Source of the DNA: an uncultured Clostridia bacterium
GTDB taxonomy: Bacteria; Bacillota; Clostridia; Oscillospirales; Acutalibacteraceae
Direction: 5' to 3'
DNA: 8,577 nucleotides
Assembly (NCBI GenBank): GCA_947168785.1
Contig: CAMVNL010000072.1
Span: 1 to 8,577 of the forward strand
Of the stretch, positions 1 through 6,390 are shown piece after piece; positions within the stretch are counted from its first letter, which is position 1; the number at the start of each line of letters is the position of its first letter. Made by a program: the position numbers and the translations under genes. The notes under the pieces were generated by a model. The model saw only the letters and a list, made by a program, of their open reading frames with translations, made no database searches and had not been told where the DNA came from.

Positions 1-178
1 CAGGGGGTCCCTGCGGGTCGTTCCCGAACGGCTGGACTGCGATCTTTACCGGTTCTTCAAAGGGGAGATCGGCGCGGTGGACGCCTACCGGGGCGAATAC
101 ATGAGCGCCTATTCGTGGGCCAGCCTGACGGAAAGCTATATGGACAACGTCAATTATAAACATAATTCGCAGGGGTAA
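1..178 (+). CDS. C-terminal fragment of a BTAD/SARP-type transcriptional regulator (probable response regulator), 5' end missing
   Basis: The last 58 codons of a gene that begins before the window; reading starts at base 2 and ends at TAA 176-178. The peptide contains LDCDLYRFFKGEIGAVDAYR followed by GEYMSAYSWASL. This closely resembles the end of the bacterial transcriptional activator domain (BTAD) found in clostridial response regulators and SARP-type activators, where a 'DCDYYRFL.GD..A..AYRGEYM.QYSWAE' pattern is typical. Such proteins usually have an N-terminal receiver domain, a winged-helix DNA-binding domain and then BTAD, but none of the upstream part can be seen here. It probably acts as a cytoplasmic transcription factor. 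The next gene starts 14 bases after its stop, so the two are likely co-transcribed. The assignment rests on this short tail alone. Confidence 0.72.
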   Translation, partial: RGSLRVVPERLDCDLYRFFKGEIGAVDAYRGEYMSAYSWASLTESYMDNVNYKHNSQG

Positions 179-192
179 AGGAGGGCGTTCTG

Positions 193-474
193 ATGGAGAA
201 TGCGGATAAAACGGGCCTTCCCGGCGTTCAGAGGTCTCTCAGCGGCACGTCATCGCAATACGTTCCCGGCAAATTCAGAGAAGAAGCGCAGGCGTTTCTT
301 CGGGAGCGTCTGGGCGGCAAGCTGTATGAGCAGGTCATGGAGAGCGATGAGAGCAGGAATCACCCTTACGTTCCCGCAAAAGTGTTTTTGAACGCTTCAG
401 ATTGGAAAAAATTCGTGTGGATCGAGCAGCACGGTTCGCTGCAGGGGTTCCCCCAGCAGGAAGCAGCCGGGTGA
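193..474 (+). CDS. Hypothetical protein, 93 aa
   Basis: I do not recognise this protein. The ATG at 193 follows a strong ribosome binding site (AAAGGAGG, 177-184) that overlaps the stop of the upstream regulator gene, so translation is probably coupled to it. The product is soluble, without signal peptide or membrane segment. The first 25 residues are rich in Ser, Gly and Thr and look disordered. The middle (about residues 27-52) is a charged, helix-forming stretch including FREEAQAFLRERLGGKLYEQ. The C-terminal part has an aromatic patch (DWKKFVWIEQ, about residues 70-79). There are no cysteines and no metal-binding or catalytic motif. It lies between a regulator and a WbsX-like gene. The clean RBS and position support a real gene; its role is unknown. 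Confidence 0.6.
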   Translation: MENADKTGLPGVQRSLSGTSSQYVPGKFREEAQAFLRERLGGKLYEQVMESDESRNHPYVPAKVFLNASDWKKFVWIEQHGSLQGFPQQEAAG

Positions 475-519
475 CCCGTCCTGCGCATTTGAGCCTTCTA
501 AAGGCGGAAAGGAATCGTT

Positions 520-1633
520 ATGAAACAGTATGATATCGCGGCGTATATCTGGCCCTCTTATACGGGTAAGGAGCCCCGTTCCCGTCAGTTCTGGGAGCAG
601 GGGATCGGCGAGTGGCAGACTGTGCTGAGCGCCGAAAAGCGCACGGAGGATCAGATCCTGCCCCGCAAGCCGCTGTGGGGAACGGTGGATGAGGCCGACC
701 CCGCCGTGATGGAATTCCAGATCAAAGAGGCGCTGCGCCACGGCGTGAACGTGTTTATTTACGACTGGTACTGGTATGACCGCCGTCCGTTTCTGGAACA
801 GTGCCTGGACGAGGGCTTTCTGGGCGCGCCCAATAACACGGACATGAAATTCTATCTCATGTGGGCCAACCACGACGCGGGCTACGCGTGGGACAAGCGG
901 CAGTCGGAATTGGACGAGCTGGTCTGGCTCGGCTCTCAGCCCAGGGAGGAGTTCGACCGGGTCTGCCGCCGGGTGATCGACCGCTATTTTAAGCGGCCGA
1001 ATTACTACAAAATCAAGGGCTGTCCCGTATTCATGATCTACGACGTGATCAACCTGGTGAAGGGGCTGGGCGATATCGACCGGACGAAGGAGGCGCTGGC
1101 CCATTTCAGAAGCCTTGTCAAAGAGGCCGGTTTCCCGGATCTCCATCTGCAGATGACGGTATGGAGCGAGGGGGGCCGTCAACGTCAGCGGCGTGGACGC
1201 CAACCGCAGCGGCTCCGCAAAGGATATCGTCGAAATGCTCGGCTTTGATTCCGTCAGCCACTATCAGTTCGTCCACTTCGTCGACTGCAACCGGGATTAT
1301 CTGGAGATCCTGCCGGACGTGCAGAAGGAGTGGGACCGGCTCAGAACGGAATACCCGGTGCCGTATTATCCCCACGTGACCGTTGGCTGGGATAACAATC
1401 CCCGTTACCGCTTCCTGACGCTGCCCATCATGAAGAACAACACGCCCGAGAACTTCAAAAAGGGCCTGCTGATGGCAAAGGACTATGCCGACCGCTACAA
1501 CGACGTGCCGCTGATCACCGTCAATTCCTGGAACGAGTGGACGGAGATGAGCTATCTTGAGCCGGACGACGTCTACGGCTACGGCTATCTGGAGGCGATC
1601 CGCGACGTGTTCACGGAGCAGGATCAAGCCTGA
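520..1633 (+). CDS. WbsX/GH99-like carbohydrate-active protein, interrupted by a +1 frameshift
   Basis: The ATG at 520 follows AAAGGA (508-513). Frame 1 runs to a stop at 1248, but the homologous sequence continues one frame over to TGA 1631-1633. Dropping one G from the G6 run at 1170-1175 gives a continuous 370-residue protein of normal family length. Residues 3-15 (QYDIAAYIWPSYT), NVFIYDWYWYDRRPFLE (about 76-92), FYLMWANHD and GCPVFMIYD lie before the break. VTVGWDNNPR (about 286-295) and NSWNEWTEMSYLEPD (about 335-349) lie after it. The WDN.(A/P)R and NSWNEWTEGSYLEPD signatures mark the WbsX family, related to GH99 and first named for O-antigen loci; members probably process glycans. There is no signal peptide, so it should be cytoplasmic. 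Usually a Gly follows 'NEWTE', and here it is Met. Whether the gene is truly broken, slips, or shows a sequencing error cannot be decided from the sequence. Confidence 0.8.
1170..1175 (+). other. Frameshift site: G6 homopolymer in the WbsX-like gene
   Basis: Six consecutive G bases follow the codons for VWSE. Read as five G, the frame continues as E-G-A-V-N-V-S-G-V-D and joins the downstream part of the protein without gap or repeat. Read as six, the upstream frame degrades into an Arg/Gln-rich tail ending at 1248. This places the lesion precisely at the homopolymer. Confidence 0.75.
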
Positions 1634-1693
1634 CAAAGCAGAATGATATCGCAGTCGTAAACGGGGACTGTTGCGTTAACCGGCCCCTGAATT

Positions 1694-1733
1694 AAGGCTT
1701 CCTGAACCTGAAAACCGTTCAAGGAGCCTTTTC
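1694..1733 (+). terminator. Rho-independent terminator after the WbsX-like gene
   Basis: AAGGCTTCCTGAAC (1694-1707) pairs with GTTCAAGGAGCCTT (1717-1730) in a 14-position stem with one G-T wobble and one mismatch. The loop is nine bases, and the stem runs into TTTTC. It lies about 60 bases after the stop at 1633 and ends the left transcription unit. Confidence 0.8.
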
Positions 1734-1789
1734 TATTCGGAAAAGGTGGATATGTCGAGATGAAGTTAGGCGCGCCGCAGGCATATCAT

Positions 1790-1923
1790 GTAGCGCGGCT
1801 CCGTGAGCCGCCCGCAATGCGATTCCGATTTTTGGAACATTTGTTGTTGATTCTACTTCGGTCTTAAAAAATTGTTTTGTAAAGAACCGCCTAACGGTGG
1901 GGCGGCTCACGGAGCCGCGCTAC
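1790..1923. repeat. REP/BIME-like element: perfect 24-base inverted repeat with hairpin arms
   Basis: The left arm (1790-1813, starting GTAGCGCGGCTCCGTGAG) and right arm (1900-1923, ending in its reverse complement) are perfectly complementary over 24 bases. They are separated by 86 AT-richer bases. Each arm is itself a palindrome: GCGGCTC and GAGCCGC pair around a CGT loop. Two inverted, self-folding arms are the layout of a bacterial interspersed mosaic element (paired REP sequences) or a small MITE. No convincing target-site duplication is visible and no RAYT-type transposase lies in the window. The element is in the non-coding spacer between a terminator and the next promoter. The inverted repeat itself is seen directly; the mobile-element class is inferred and would need other copies in the genome. 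Confidence 0.75.
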
Positions 1924-2016
1924 GATGATCATCTGCTCGACAAACCGCCAGTTTGTTAACATTTCAGCACCGGATTTTTTCTTGGTCAGGACGATATAGC
2001 GCGGGGGAAAGCCACA

Positions 2017-2039
2017 TCGCCTATTGACATGATAGGCGA
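2017..2039. promoter_or_regulatory. Operator-like palindrome overlapping the GH3-gene -35 box
   Basis: TCGCCTAT (2017-2024) and ATAGGCGA (2032-2039) are perfect inverted repeats separated by seven bases. The -35 hexamer TTGACA (2024-2029) sits inside the palindrome, so a bound dimeric protein would cover it. This is the usual geometry of a repressor operator of the TetR, MarR or GntR kind. The regulator is not identifiable from the window. Confidence 0.55.
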
Positions 2040-2053
2040 ATCAATGATATAAT
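2024..2053 (+). promoter_or_regulatory. Consensus sigma-A promoter P1 for the GH3-family gene
   Basis: TTGACA (2024-2029), an 18-base spacer, and TATAAT (2048-2053) preceded by TGA, forming an extended -10. Both hexamers match the consensus exactly. Transcription would begin near 2060, giving a leader of roughly 78 bases before the ATG at 2138. Confidence 0.8.
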
Positions 2054-2077
2054 AGACGCAAACAGAAAAAGTGTCGG

Positions 2078-2106
2078 TTGCAATTTCATTAATTCTAAAT
2101 TATAAT
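2078..2106 (+). promoter_or_regulatory. Second possible promoter P2 for the GH3-family gene
   Basis: TTGCAA (2078-2083), a 17-base spacer, and TATAAT (2101-2106). The -35 matches four of six consensus positions and the -10 matches fully. It would give a leader of about 25 bases. The surrounding AT-rich sequence makes a chance match possible. Confidence 0.45.
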
Positions 2107-2137
2107 GATTAAGTAATTTTGTGAAGGAGAAAATCGA

Positions 2138-3820
2138 ATGGGACTTATTTCTAATATCGGCGTCGTGATGGGCAAATACGTGTTCAAGCAGTTCAACGGC
2201 TACACCTCCCACGCCATGGAAACGCAGGAGGCCATCCTGAAGATGATCATGGAACGGAACAAGGACTGCGAGCTGGGCAAAAAGTATGATTTTGCCAACA
2301 TCCATTCCATTAAGGAATATCAGGACAAGGTGCCGATCTCCACGTTTGAGGATTATGCGCCGCTGATCGACCGGATGGTGGAAAACAATGAAAGCAATAT
2401 CATCACCGGCGACAAGGTGATCCGTTACTGCGCCTCCTCCGGCTCCGTCGGCAAGCCGAAATTGCAGCCCAAGACCAAGCGGGACGTGTGGAACATGTAC
2501 TGCTGCGGCTTTGTGGGCACCCCCGGCTGCGCCGCCAACTATCTGGAGGCCCACGGCAAAAAGGTGAAGGACCCCATGATCGGCCCGCTGGTCATGTCCC
2601 TCAACGGCCACAAACTGAAAAACGGCCTCATGTGCAACGGCGCGGGGCAGGTCCCGTTCCAGTACTTAAAGCCCATCCTCGGCGCGTTCATCACCACGCC
2701 GAAGGATATCCTCTATCCGGAGGATGAAGAGGGTACCAATATCCCGTATTTTCAGCTGCGCTTCTGCCTGTGCAACAAAAAGGTGACCTATCTCGGCTCC
2801 ATGGTCATTACGCTGCTGACGCAGATGTTCGAGTATCTGGAGGACAACTGGGAGATGATCTGCAACGATATCGAGACCGGCACCATCGACCCCTCCGTCA
2901 AATGCCCGGATTCCCTGCGGAAAAAGTACGGCCATATGAAGCCCAACCCCAAGCGCGCGGAGGAGCTGCGCGCCATCTTCCGCGAGGGCTTCGACGGCGA
3001 TCCCGTGGCCTTCAAGATCTGGCCGAAGCTGGTTTACGGCTACGGCATGATCGGCTCCACCCTTTCCATCTATTCCGAGAAGCTGAAGCGCTACGTGGGC
3101 GATCTGCCCATGCACAACATGGGCTACGCCGCCTCCGAGGGCTACATGGCCATGCCGGTGGAGCTGAACGCCACCGACTACGTGCTGCTGCCCCGTTCCC
3201 TGATCTATGAGTTCATCCCGGTGGACGGCGACGAAAATGCCCGTCCTCTCACGCTGGACCAGATCGAGGTAGGCAAGGACTATGAGATCATCATCACCAA
3301 CTTCTCCGGCCTCTACCGCTACCGCATCCTTGATATCGTCCGCTGCACGGGCACCTATAACCAGTCGAAGAAGATCGAATTCCTCTATCGCTCCAATATG
3401 GGTCTGAACCTGGCCAACGAAAAGACCACCACGCAGATGCTTGACTGGGTGGCCGACGAGATCCAGAAGCACTTCGGCATCGAGTTCGTGGGCTTCAGTT
3501 ATTATGCTGAAACTGACGTGCGTGAGGCCCACTACACGCTGCTGGTGGAGACCCCGTCGGATATTCCCACCACCCGCAAGAAGGAGATGGAGGAATATCT
3601 GGATGAGAAGATGAAGCAGGCCAACGAAAAGTACGAGAAGTACCGCAGATGGGGCATGCTCTTCGATCCGGAGGTCATTCAGCTGAAAGACGGCGCGTAT
3701 CAGCGCTATAAGGAAATGCTTGTTTCGCAGGGCCGCGTCCTCAACCAGATCAAGCCCGTGACCGTCATCAATACGCCCGAGAAAAAGGAATTCTTCTTCG
3801 GCGAGATCGCCAACCGCTGA
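2138..3820 (+). CDS. GH3-superfamily acyl-acid amido synthetase (adenylate-forming enzyme), 560 aa
   Basis: This is a full-length member of the GH3 family (auxin-responsive promoter family), a branch of the ANL adenylate-forming enzymes. Plant members activate a carboxylic acid as acyl-AMP and join it to an amino acid. The ATG at 2138 lies 8 bases after AAGGAG (2124-2129). The nucleotide-binding loop SSGSVGKPK is at residues 100-108. GYAASEGY (329-336) matches the second GH3 ATP/AMP motif. GLYRYRILDIV (391-401) matches the plant YRLGDVV motif, and NLANEKTT (424-431) the DKTTE-like hinge region. QGRVLNQIKP (531-540) matches the C-terminal NQYKxPR motif, which supplies the probable catalytic lysine, K539. 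The length is close to the roughly 600 residues of plant enzymes. There is no signal peptide, so it is cytoplasmic. It stands as a single-gene unit with its own promoters, palindrome and terminator. Family assignment is firm; the acid and amine substrates are unknown. Confidence 0.9.
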   Translation: MGLISNIGVVMGKYVFKQFNGYTSHAMETQEAILKMIMERNKDCELGKKYDFANIHSIKEYQDKVPISTFEDYAPLIDRMVENNESNIITGDKVIRYCASSGSVGKPKLQPKTKRDVWNMYCCGFVGTPGCAANYLEAHGKKVKDPMIGPLVMSLNGHKLKNGLMCNGAGQVPFQYLKPILGAFITTPKDILYPEDEEGTNIPYFQLRFCLCNKKVTYLGSMVITLLTQMFEYLEDNWEMICNDIETGTIDPSVKCPDSLRKKYGHMKPNPKRAEELRAIFREGFDGDPVAFKIWPKLVYGYGMIGSTLSIYSEKLKRYVGDLPMHNMGYAASEGYMAMPVELNATDYVLLPRSLIYEFIPVDGDENARPLTLDQIEVGKDYEIIITNFSGLYRYRILDIVRCTGTYNQSKKIEFLYRSNMGLNLANEKTTTQMLDWVADEIQKHFGIEFVGFSYYAETDVREAHYTLLVETPSDIPTTRKKEMEEYLDEKMKQANEKYEKYRRWGMLFDPEVIQLKDGAYQRYKEMLVSQGRVLNQIKPVTVINTPEKKEFFFGEIANR

Positions 3821-3883
3821 TCGGCCGGCACCTGCAGTTTTACAGAAAAACGTGCGCGCGCCGCACAGGGGAGCGCCGTTCTT

Positions 3884-3928
3884 AAAGGATCCGAATGGAA
3901 CAGATCGTTCCGGACGAATCCTTTTTTT
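3884..3928 (+). terminator. Rho-independent terminator after the GH3-family gene
   Basis: AAAGGATCCG (3884-3893) pairs with CGAATCCTTT with one mismatch. An inner stem GGAAC/GTTCC closes the top of the hairpin. The structure ends in a run of seven T (3922-3928). It lies about 65 bases after the GH3 stop. Confidence 0.85.
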
Positions 3929-3969
3929 GCTGTTATTGCGGAGATAATGATAAAAAATCAGGAGAGTAC

Positions 3970-3999
3970 TTGCAATTTATATTAAAATGATTATATAAT
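3970..3999 (+). promoter_or_regulatory. Promoter for the membrane-protein/transporter gene cluster
   Basis: TTGCAA (3970-3975), an 18-base spacer, and TATAAT (3994-3999) lie in a strongly AT-rich spacer just after the GH3 terminator. An AT inverted repeat (ATAATAT 3995-4001, ATATTAT 4007-4013) spans the probable start of transcription. The leader to the ATG at 4079 would be about 73 bases. Confidence 0.6.
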
Positions 4000-4078
4000 A
4001 TAAAAAATATTATGCATTTTTACAACTGCCGGCGCCGTCAAAATGGTTTGCGGCGCGCCGGTCAAAAGGAGGTATTTG

Positions 4079-4951
4079 ATGCATTGTCCCAAATGCGGGG
4101 GAGAGATTCCCTTCTACGATCTTCGCCCCAACTGTAAGCACTGCGGCGTCAACATCATGTACTTCTCTCAGGAGAAGCTGCTGATCGAGGACGCCAAGCG
4201 CACGGAGCTGGAGGGCGCCGCCGCGCGTATGGTCATCGCGCGCATCAAGGCGGCGTTCATCGGCAGCAAGGAGGCCATTGCCCGGATCGTGCTGACGCTC
4301 GGCGCCGTGGCGGTGCTGATGCTGCCCCTCGGTTCTGTGGTCTTCCGCACGCCATTCTTTGAACAGTCGTTTTCCGCGGGTCTCATCGGCGTCATCAAGG
4401 GCTTTTCAGACGGCTCGATGATGCAGCTGCCGGATTACCTGCAAAGCACGTTGTTCGCGGATTACGCGGCGGCCTACCTGCTGCCCCTGGGGGTGCTGGC
4501 GCTGCTGCTGCTGGTGGGGGTGGCGATCCTCTGCGTGTATATCCTCAGCTTCCTGCGGCTGACGCCCACCACGAAGGCGATGCGTACCCTTGCCCTGATC
4601 GGTGCGGTGATCGCTCTGTTGGGGCAGGCGGCCGTCATCATCTTTACGTTTGCCAATCCTCTGCCGGAGACCCCCGTGGCGGCCTTCCGGTTCGGCTGGG
4701 GCGGCTTTGCGACGGCGGCGGTGTGGCTGGGCATGTTCCTCATCAACCACATCATGCTGAAGCGGGGCATCGAGCCCGCCTACAAGGAAAACGACGTCAA
4801 GCGGCGGGAAATGCTTCACCAATACCGCGCCGGCAAGCTCGATCTTGATAAACTGACGCTGCCGGTCCTTGAAAGCGAAGAGGAGAGGGCCGAGCGACTG
4901 AAAGCGCTGGAAGAAGCGTTGAAAGCGGAAGAGGAGGGCAAGGAATTATGA
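4079..4951 (+). CDS. Zinc-ribbon, four-helix integral membrane protein of unknown function, 290 aa
   Basis: The ATG at 4079 is chosen over an in-frame ATG 36 bases upstream because AAAAGGAGG (4064-4072) sits 6 bases before it and the protein then opens with its zinc ribbon. C3-x2-C6 and C19-x2-C22 form a short treble-cysteine-pair ribbon. A charged cytosolic stretch follows. Four hydrophobic segments lie at about residues 70-89, 131-158, 170-191 and 210-227. The C-terminal tail (about 236-290) is highly charged, rich in Glu and Lys and likely a helix or coiled coil. Zinc ribbon plus four helices recalls PqiA-like proteins, but I see no specific PqiA match, so this is only an analogy. Its stop overlaps the next start by four bases (ATGA), indicating translational coupling. 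A role as a membrane partner of the downstream surface protein or transporter is inference. Confidence 0.8.
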   Translation: MHCPKCGGEIPFYDLRPNCKHCGVNIMYFSQEKLLIEDAKRTELEGAAARMVIARIKAAFIGSKEAIARIVLTLGAVAVLMLPLGSVVFRTPFFEQSFSAGLIGVIKGFSDGSMMQLPDYLQSTLFADYAAAYLLPLGVLALLLLVGVAILCVYILSFLRLTPTTKAMRTLALIGAVIALLGQAAVIIFTFANPLPETPVAAFRFGWGGFATAAVWLGMFLINHIMLKRGIEPAYKENDVKRREMLHQYRAGKLDLDKLTLPVLESEEERAERLKALEEALKAEEEGKEL

Positions 4952-6390
4952 GTAAGCCCATGAAGAAAAAGACAAAGGTCTTGATCGGCATTCTCATCGC
5001 CGCCGTTCTGCTGGGCGTGTGTTTCTTCTGCGTGGGGCTGTACGCGAAGAATGAGTTCGAAAAGGAAAAATCCTGGCTGCCGCTGAAGCCGCTGCCCCAG
5101 AAGGCTTCCGTCACCGAATTGCCCGACAACGTCCACGACGCTTACGAATACGTCATGCGCCTGTACGAAGAGGCGCTGCATTCCGACACGGCGGAGGGCA
5201 GCTGGCACACGGAAGTGAACCTGAGCGGCGACTATACGACGCCCTTCAAAGAGGTCGACAACGCCTTCTTCGGCCGGATCCTCGGCGGCGCCGCCGGGGC
5301 AATCCAGGGGCTGTATCCCAACGTTTCCGGCGTGAAGATGACGGACGAAGCGGCGGAGGATCTGCCGGAGATCAATCTGCAGGAGTCGGATATCATCGGA
5401 TACAATTACGACCCCGACGCCCTTTTCAACCGCAAAGGTGAATACCTCTCCGATACCTACGAGATCGTCTTCCAAATTGATCCCGCCTTTGAGAACGCCG
5501 ATGTGATCCGTAACGGCAGTGTTTACACCGCCATCTGCGATATGCTGAAAGACGCCATGACCGTGAACGACGTGGACCTGGACGTGCAGAGTGTGGAAAT
5601 GCGGTTCCGCATCGACCGGCTGACCGATCAGCTGCAGAGCGCGGACGTCTTCCGCAGTTATAAAGTCAAAGCCGACGTGACCCTGACGGATGATTACGCC
5701 CCCCTGCTGGGCGACGCCGGGCAGAAGGACGTCACCGTCACGTTCCCCTATCAGGCGACGGAAAAGGTCAGCTTCATGTGGTACGGCCTGCGGTTCATGG
5801 TGGATTATCTGGAGCAGAAGCCGGACGATATCATCACGCTGCCGCTGGATATCCGCGTGAACGGCGCCCACGTGCAGGGCGAAGACTTCACCGTGACCTA
5901 TACCATTTCCGACCCCGCTGCGCTGGAGGTGGATCAGGAAGGCACCATGACGGTGCTGAAGGAGCACGGCGTTTCCGCTACGGAGGGTGTGACGTTGACC
6001 GCCACGCTGGATTATGAAGGCAAAACCTATACGGACGATATGATCGTCTACGTTACGAAGCTGGATAAGGCGACGACAGGCGTGCGCTTCTATGAAGACG
6101 CCTTCACCATGACCGTCGGCAGCACGCTTCCGCTTCCCACGGATATCCGCGTGCCGGTCAACGAGGCAGCTGAAAGCCGCCGAGAGGAGGAATACGAGCT
6201 GTTTGTGGATATCTCCGATCCCGACGCCCTGTCGGTGGAGGTCGACAACAAGGAGCTTTACGCCACGGCGCTGAGGGCGACGGACGCGCCGGTGACGGTA
6301 TCCGTCACCATGGATTGCGGCGGTCATACATATCAAGCAGAGATCCCGGTAACCATTACGCAAGGAACGGAGGCGGAAAACAATGGCTGA
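4948..6390 (+). CDS. Membrane-anchored extracytoplasmic protein with two tandem Ig-like (Big_2-like) repeats, 480 aa
   Basis: The start overlaps the preceding stop (ATGA at 4948-4951), with AAGGA at 4940-4944. A lysine-rich N-terminus (MSKPMKKKTK) and one hydrophobic helix (about residues 11-33) form an uncleaved anchor or signal; no lipobox is clear. The rest should lie outside the membrane. Residues about 60-270 form a mixed, mainly beta region that I cannot assign. Two related repeats of about 90 residues follow, at about 283-370 and 380-471. Both contain LP..DIRV, ISDP.AL.V and V.(L/V).T(L/M)...G.TY...I.V.(V/I)T, which resembles bacterial Ig-like group 2 domains of surface proteins. Adhesion, spacing or partner binding is the usual role of such domains. 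The gene overlaps the next one by eight bases. Stable expression with a membrane protein and a transporter suggests a shared envelope function, but this is not shown by the sequence. Confidence 0.78.
   Translation: MSKPMKKKTKVLIGILIAAVLLGVCFFCVGLYAKNEFEKEKSWLPLKPLPQKASVTELPDNVHDAYEYVMRLYEEALHSDTAEGSWHTEVNLSGDYTTPFKEVDNAFFGRILGGAAGAIQGLYPNVSGVKMTDEAAEDLPEINLQESDIIGYNYDPDALFNRKGEYLSDTYEIVFQIDPAFENADVIRNGSVYTAICDMLKDAMTVNDVDLDVQSVEMRFRIDRLTDQLQSADVFRSYKVKADVTLTDDYAPLLGDAGQKDVTVTFPYQATEKVSFMWYGLRFMVDYLEQKPDDIITLPLDIRVNGAHVQGEDFTVTYTISDPAALEVDQEGTMTVLKEHGVSATEGVTLTATLDYEGKTYTDDMIVYVTKLDKATTGVRFYEDAFTMTVGSTLPLPTDIRVPVNEAAESRREEEYELFVDISDPDALSVEVDNKELYATALRATDAPVTVSVTMDCGGHTYQAEIPVTITQGTEAENNG

Noticed and set aside
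397..1203. 268-codon - strand frame opposite the WbsX-like gene
   Set aside because: The + strand frame carries the WbsX motifs, and the - strand product resembles no family.
1193..1633. Separate gene starting at GTG 1193
   Set aside because: There is no RBS, and its sequence is the direct continuation of the upstream WbsX-like protein after the G6 frameshift.
1719..1910. 63-codon - strand frame in the spacer
   Set aside because: It spans part of the terminator and the inverted-repeat element and has no RBS; it is most likely chance.
1940..1956. Small hairpin ACAAAC-N5-GTTTGT as a terminator
   Set aside because: The stem is only six base pairs, AT-rich, and has no T-run directly after it.
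2666..3532. 288-codon - strand frame opposite the GH3 gene
   Set aside because: It is a shadow of a gene with clear family motifs; its composition is low in variety and no RBS is visible.
3852..3866. GTGCG/CGCAC hairpin after the GH3 gene
   Set aside because: It is short, with a low-complexity CG loop and no T-run; the clear terminator is at 3884-3928.
4043..4078. Upstream ATG at 4043 for the zinc-ribbon protein
   Set aside because: No RBS lies before it, while a strong AAAAGGAGG precedes the ATG at 4079 and would otherwise sit inside the coding region.
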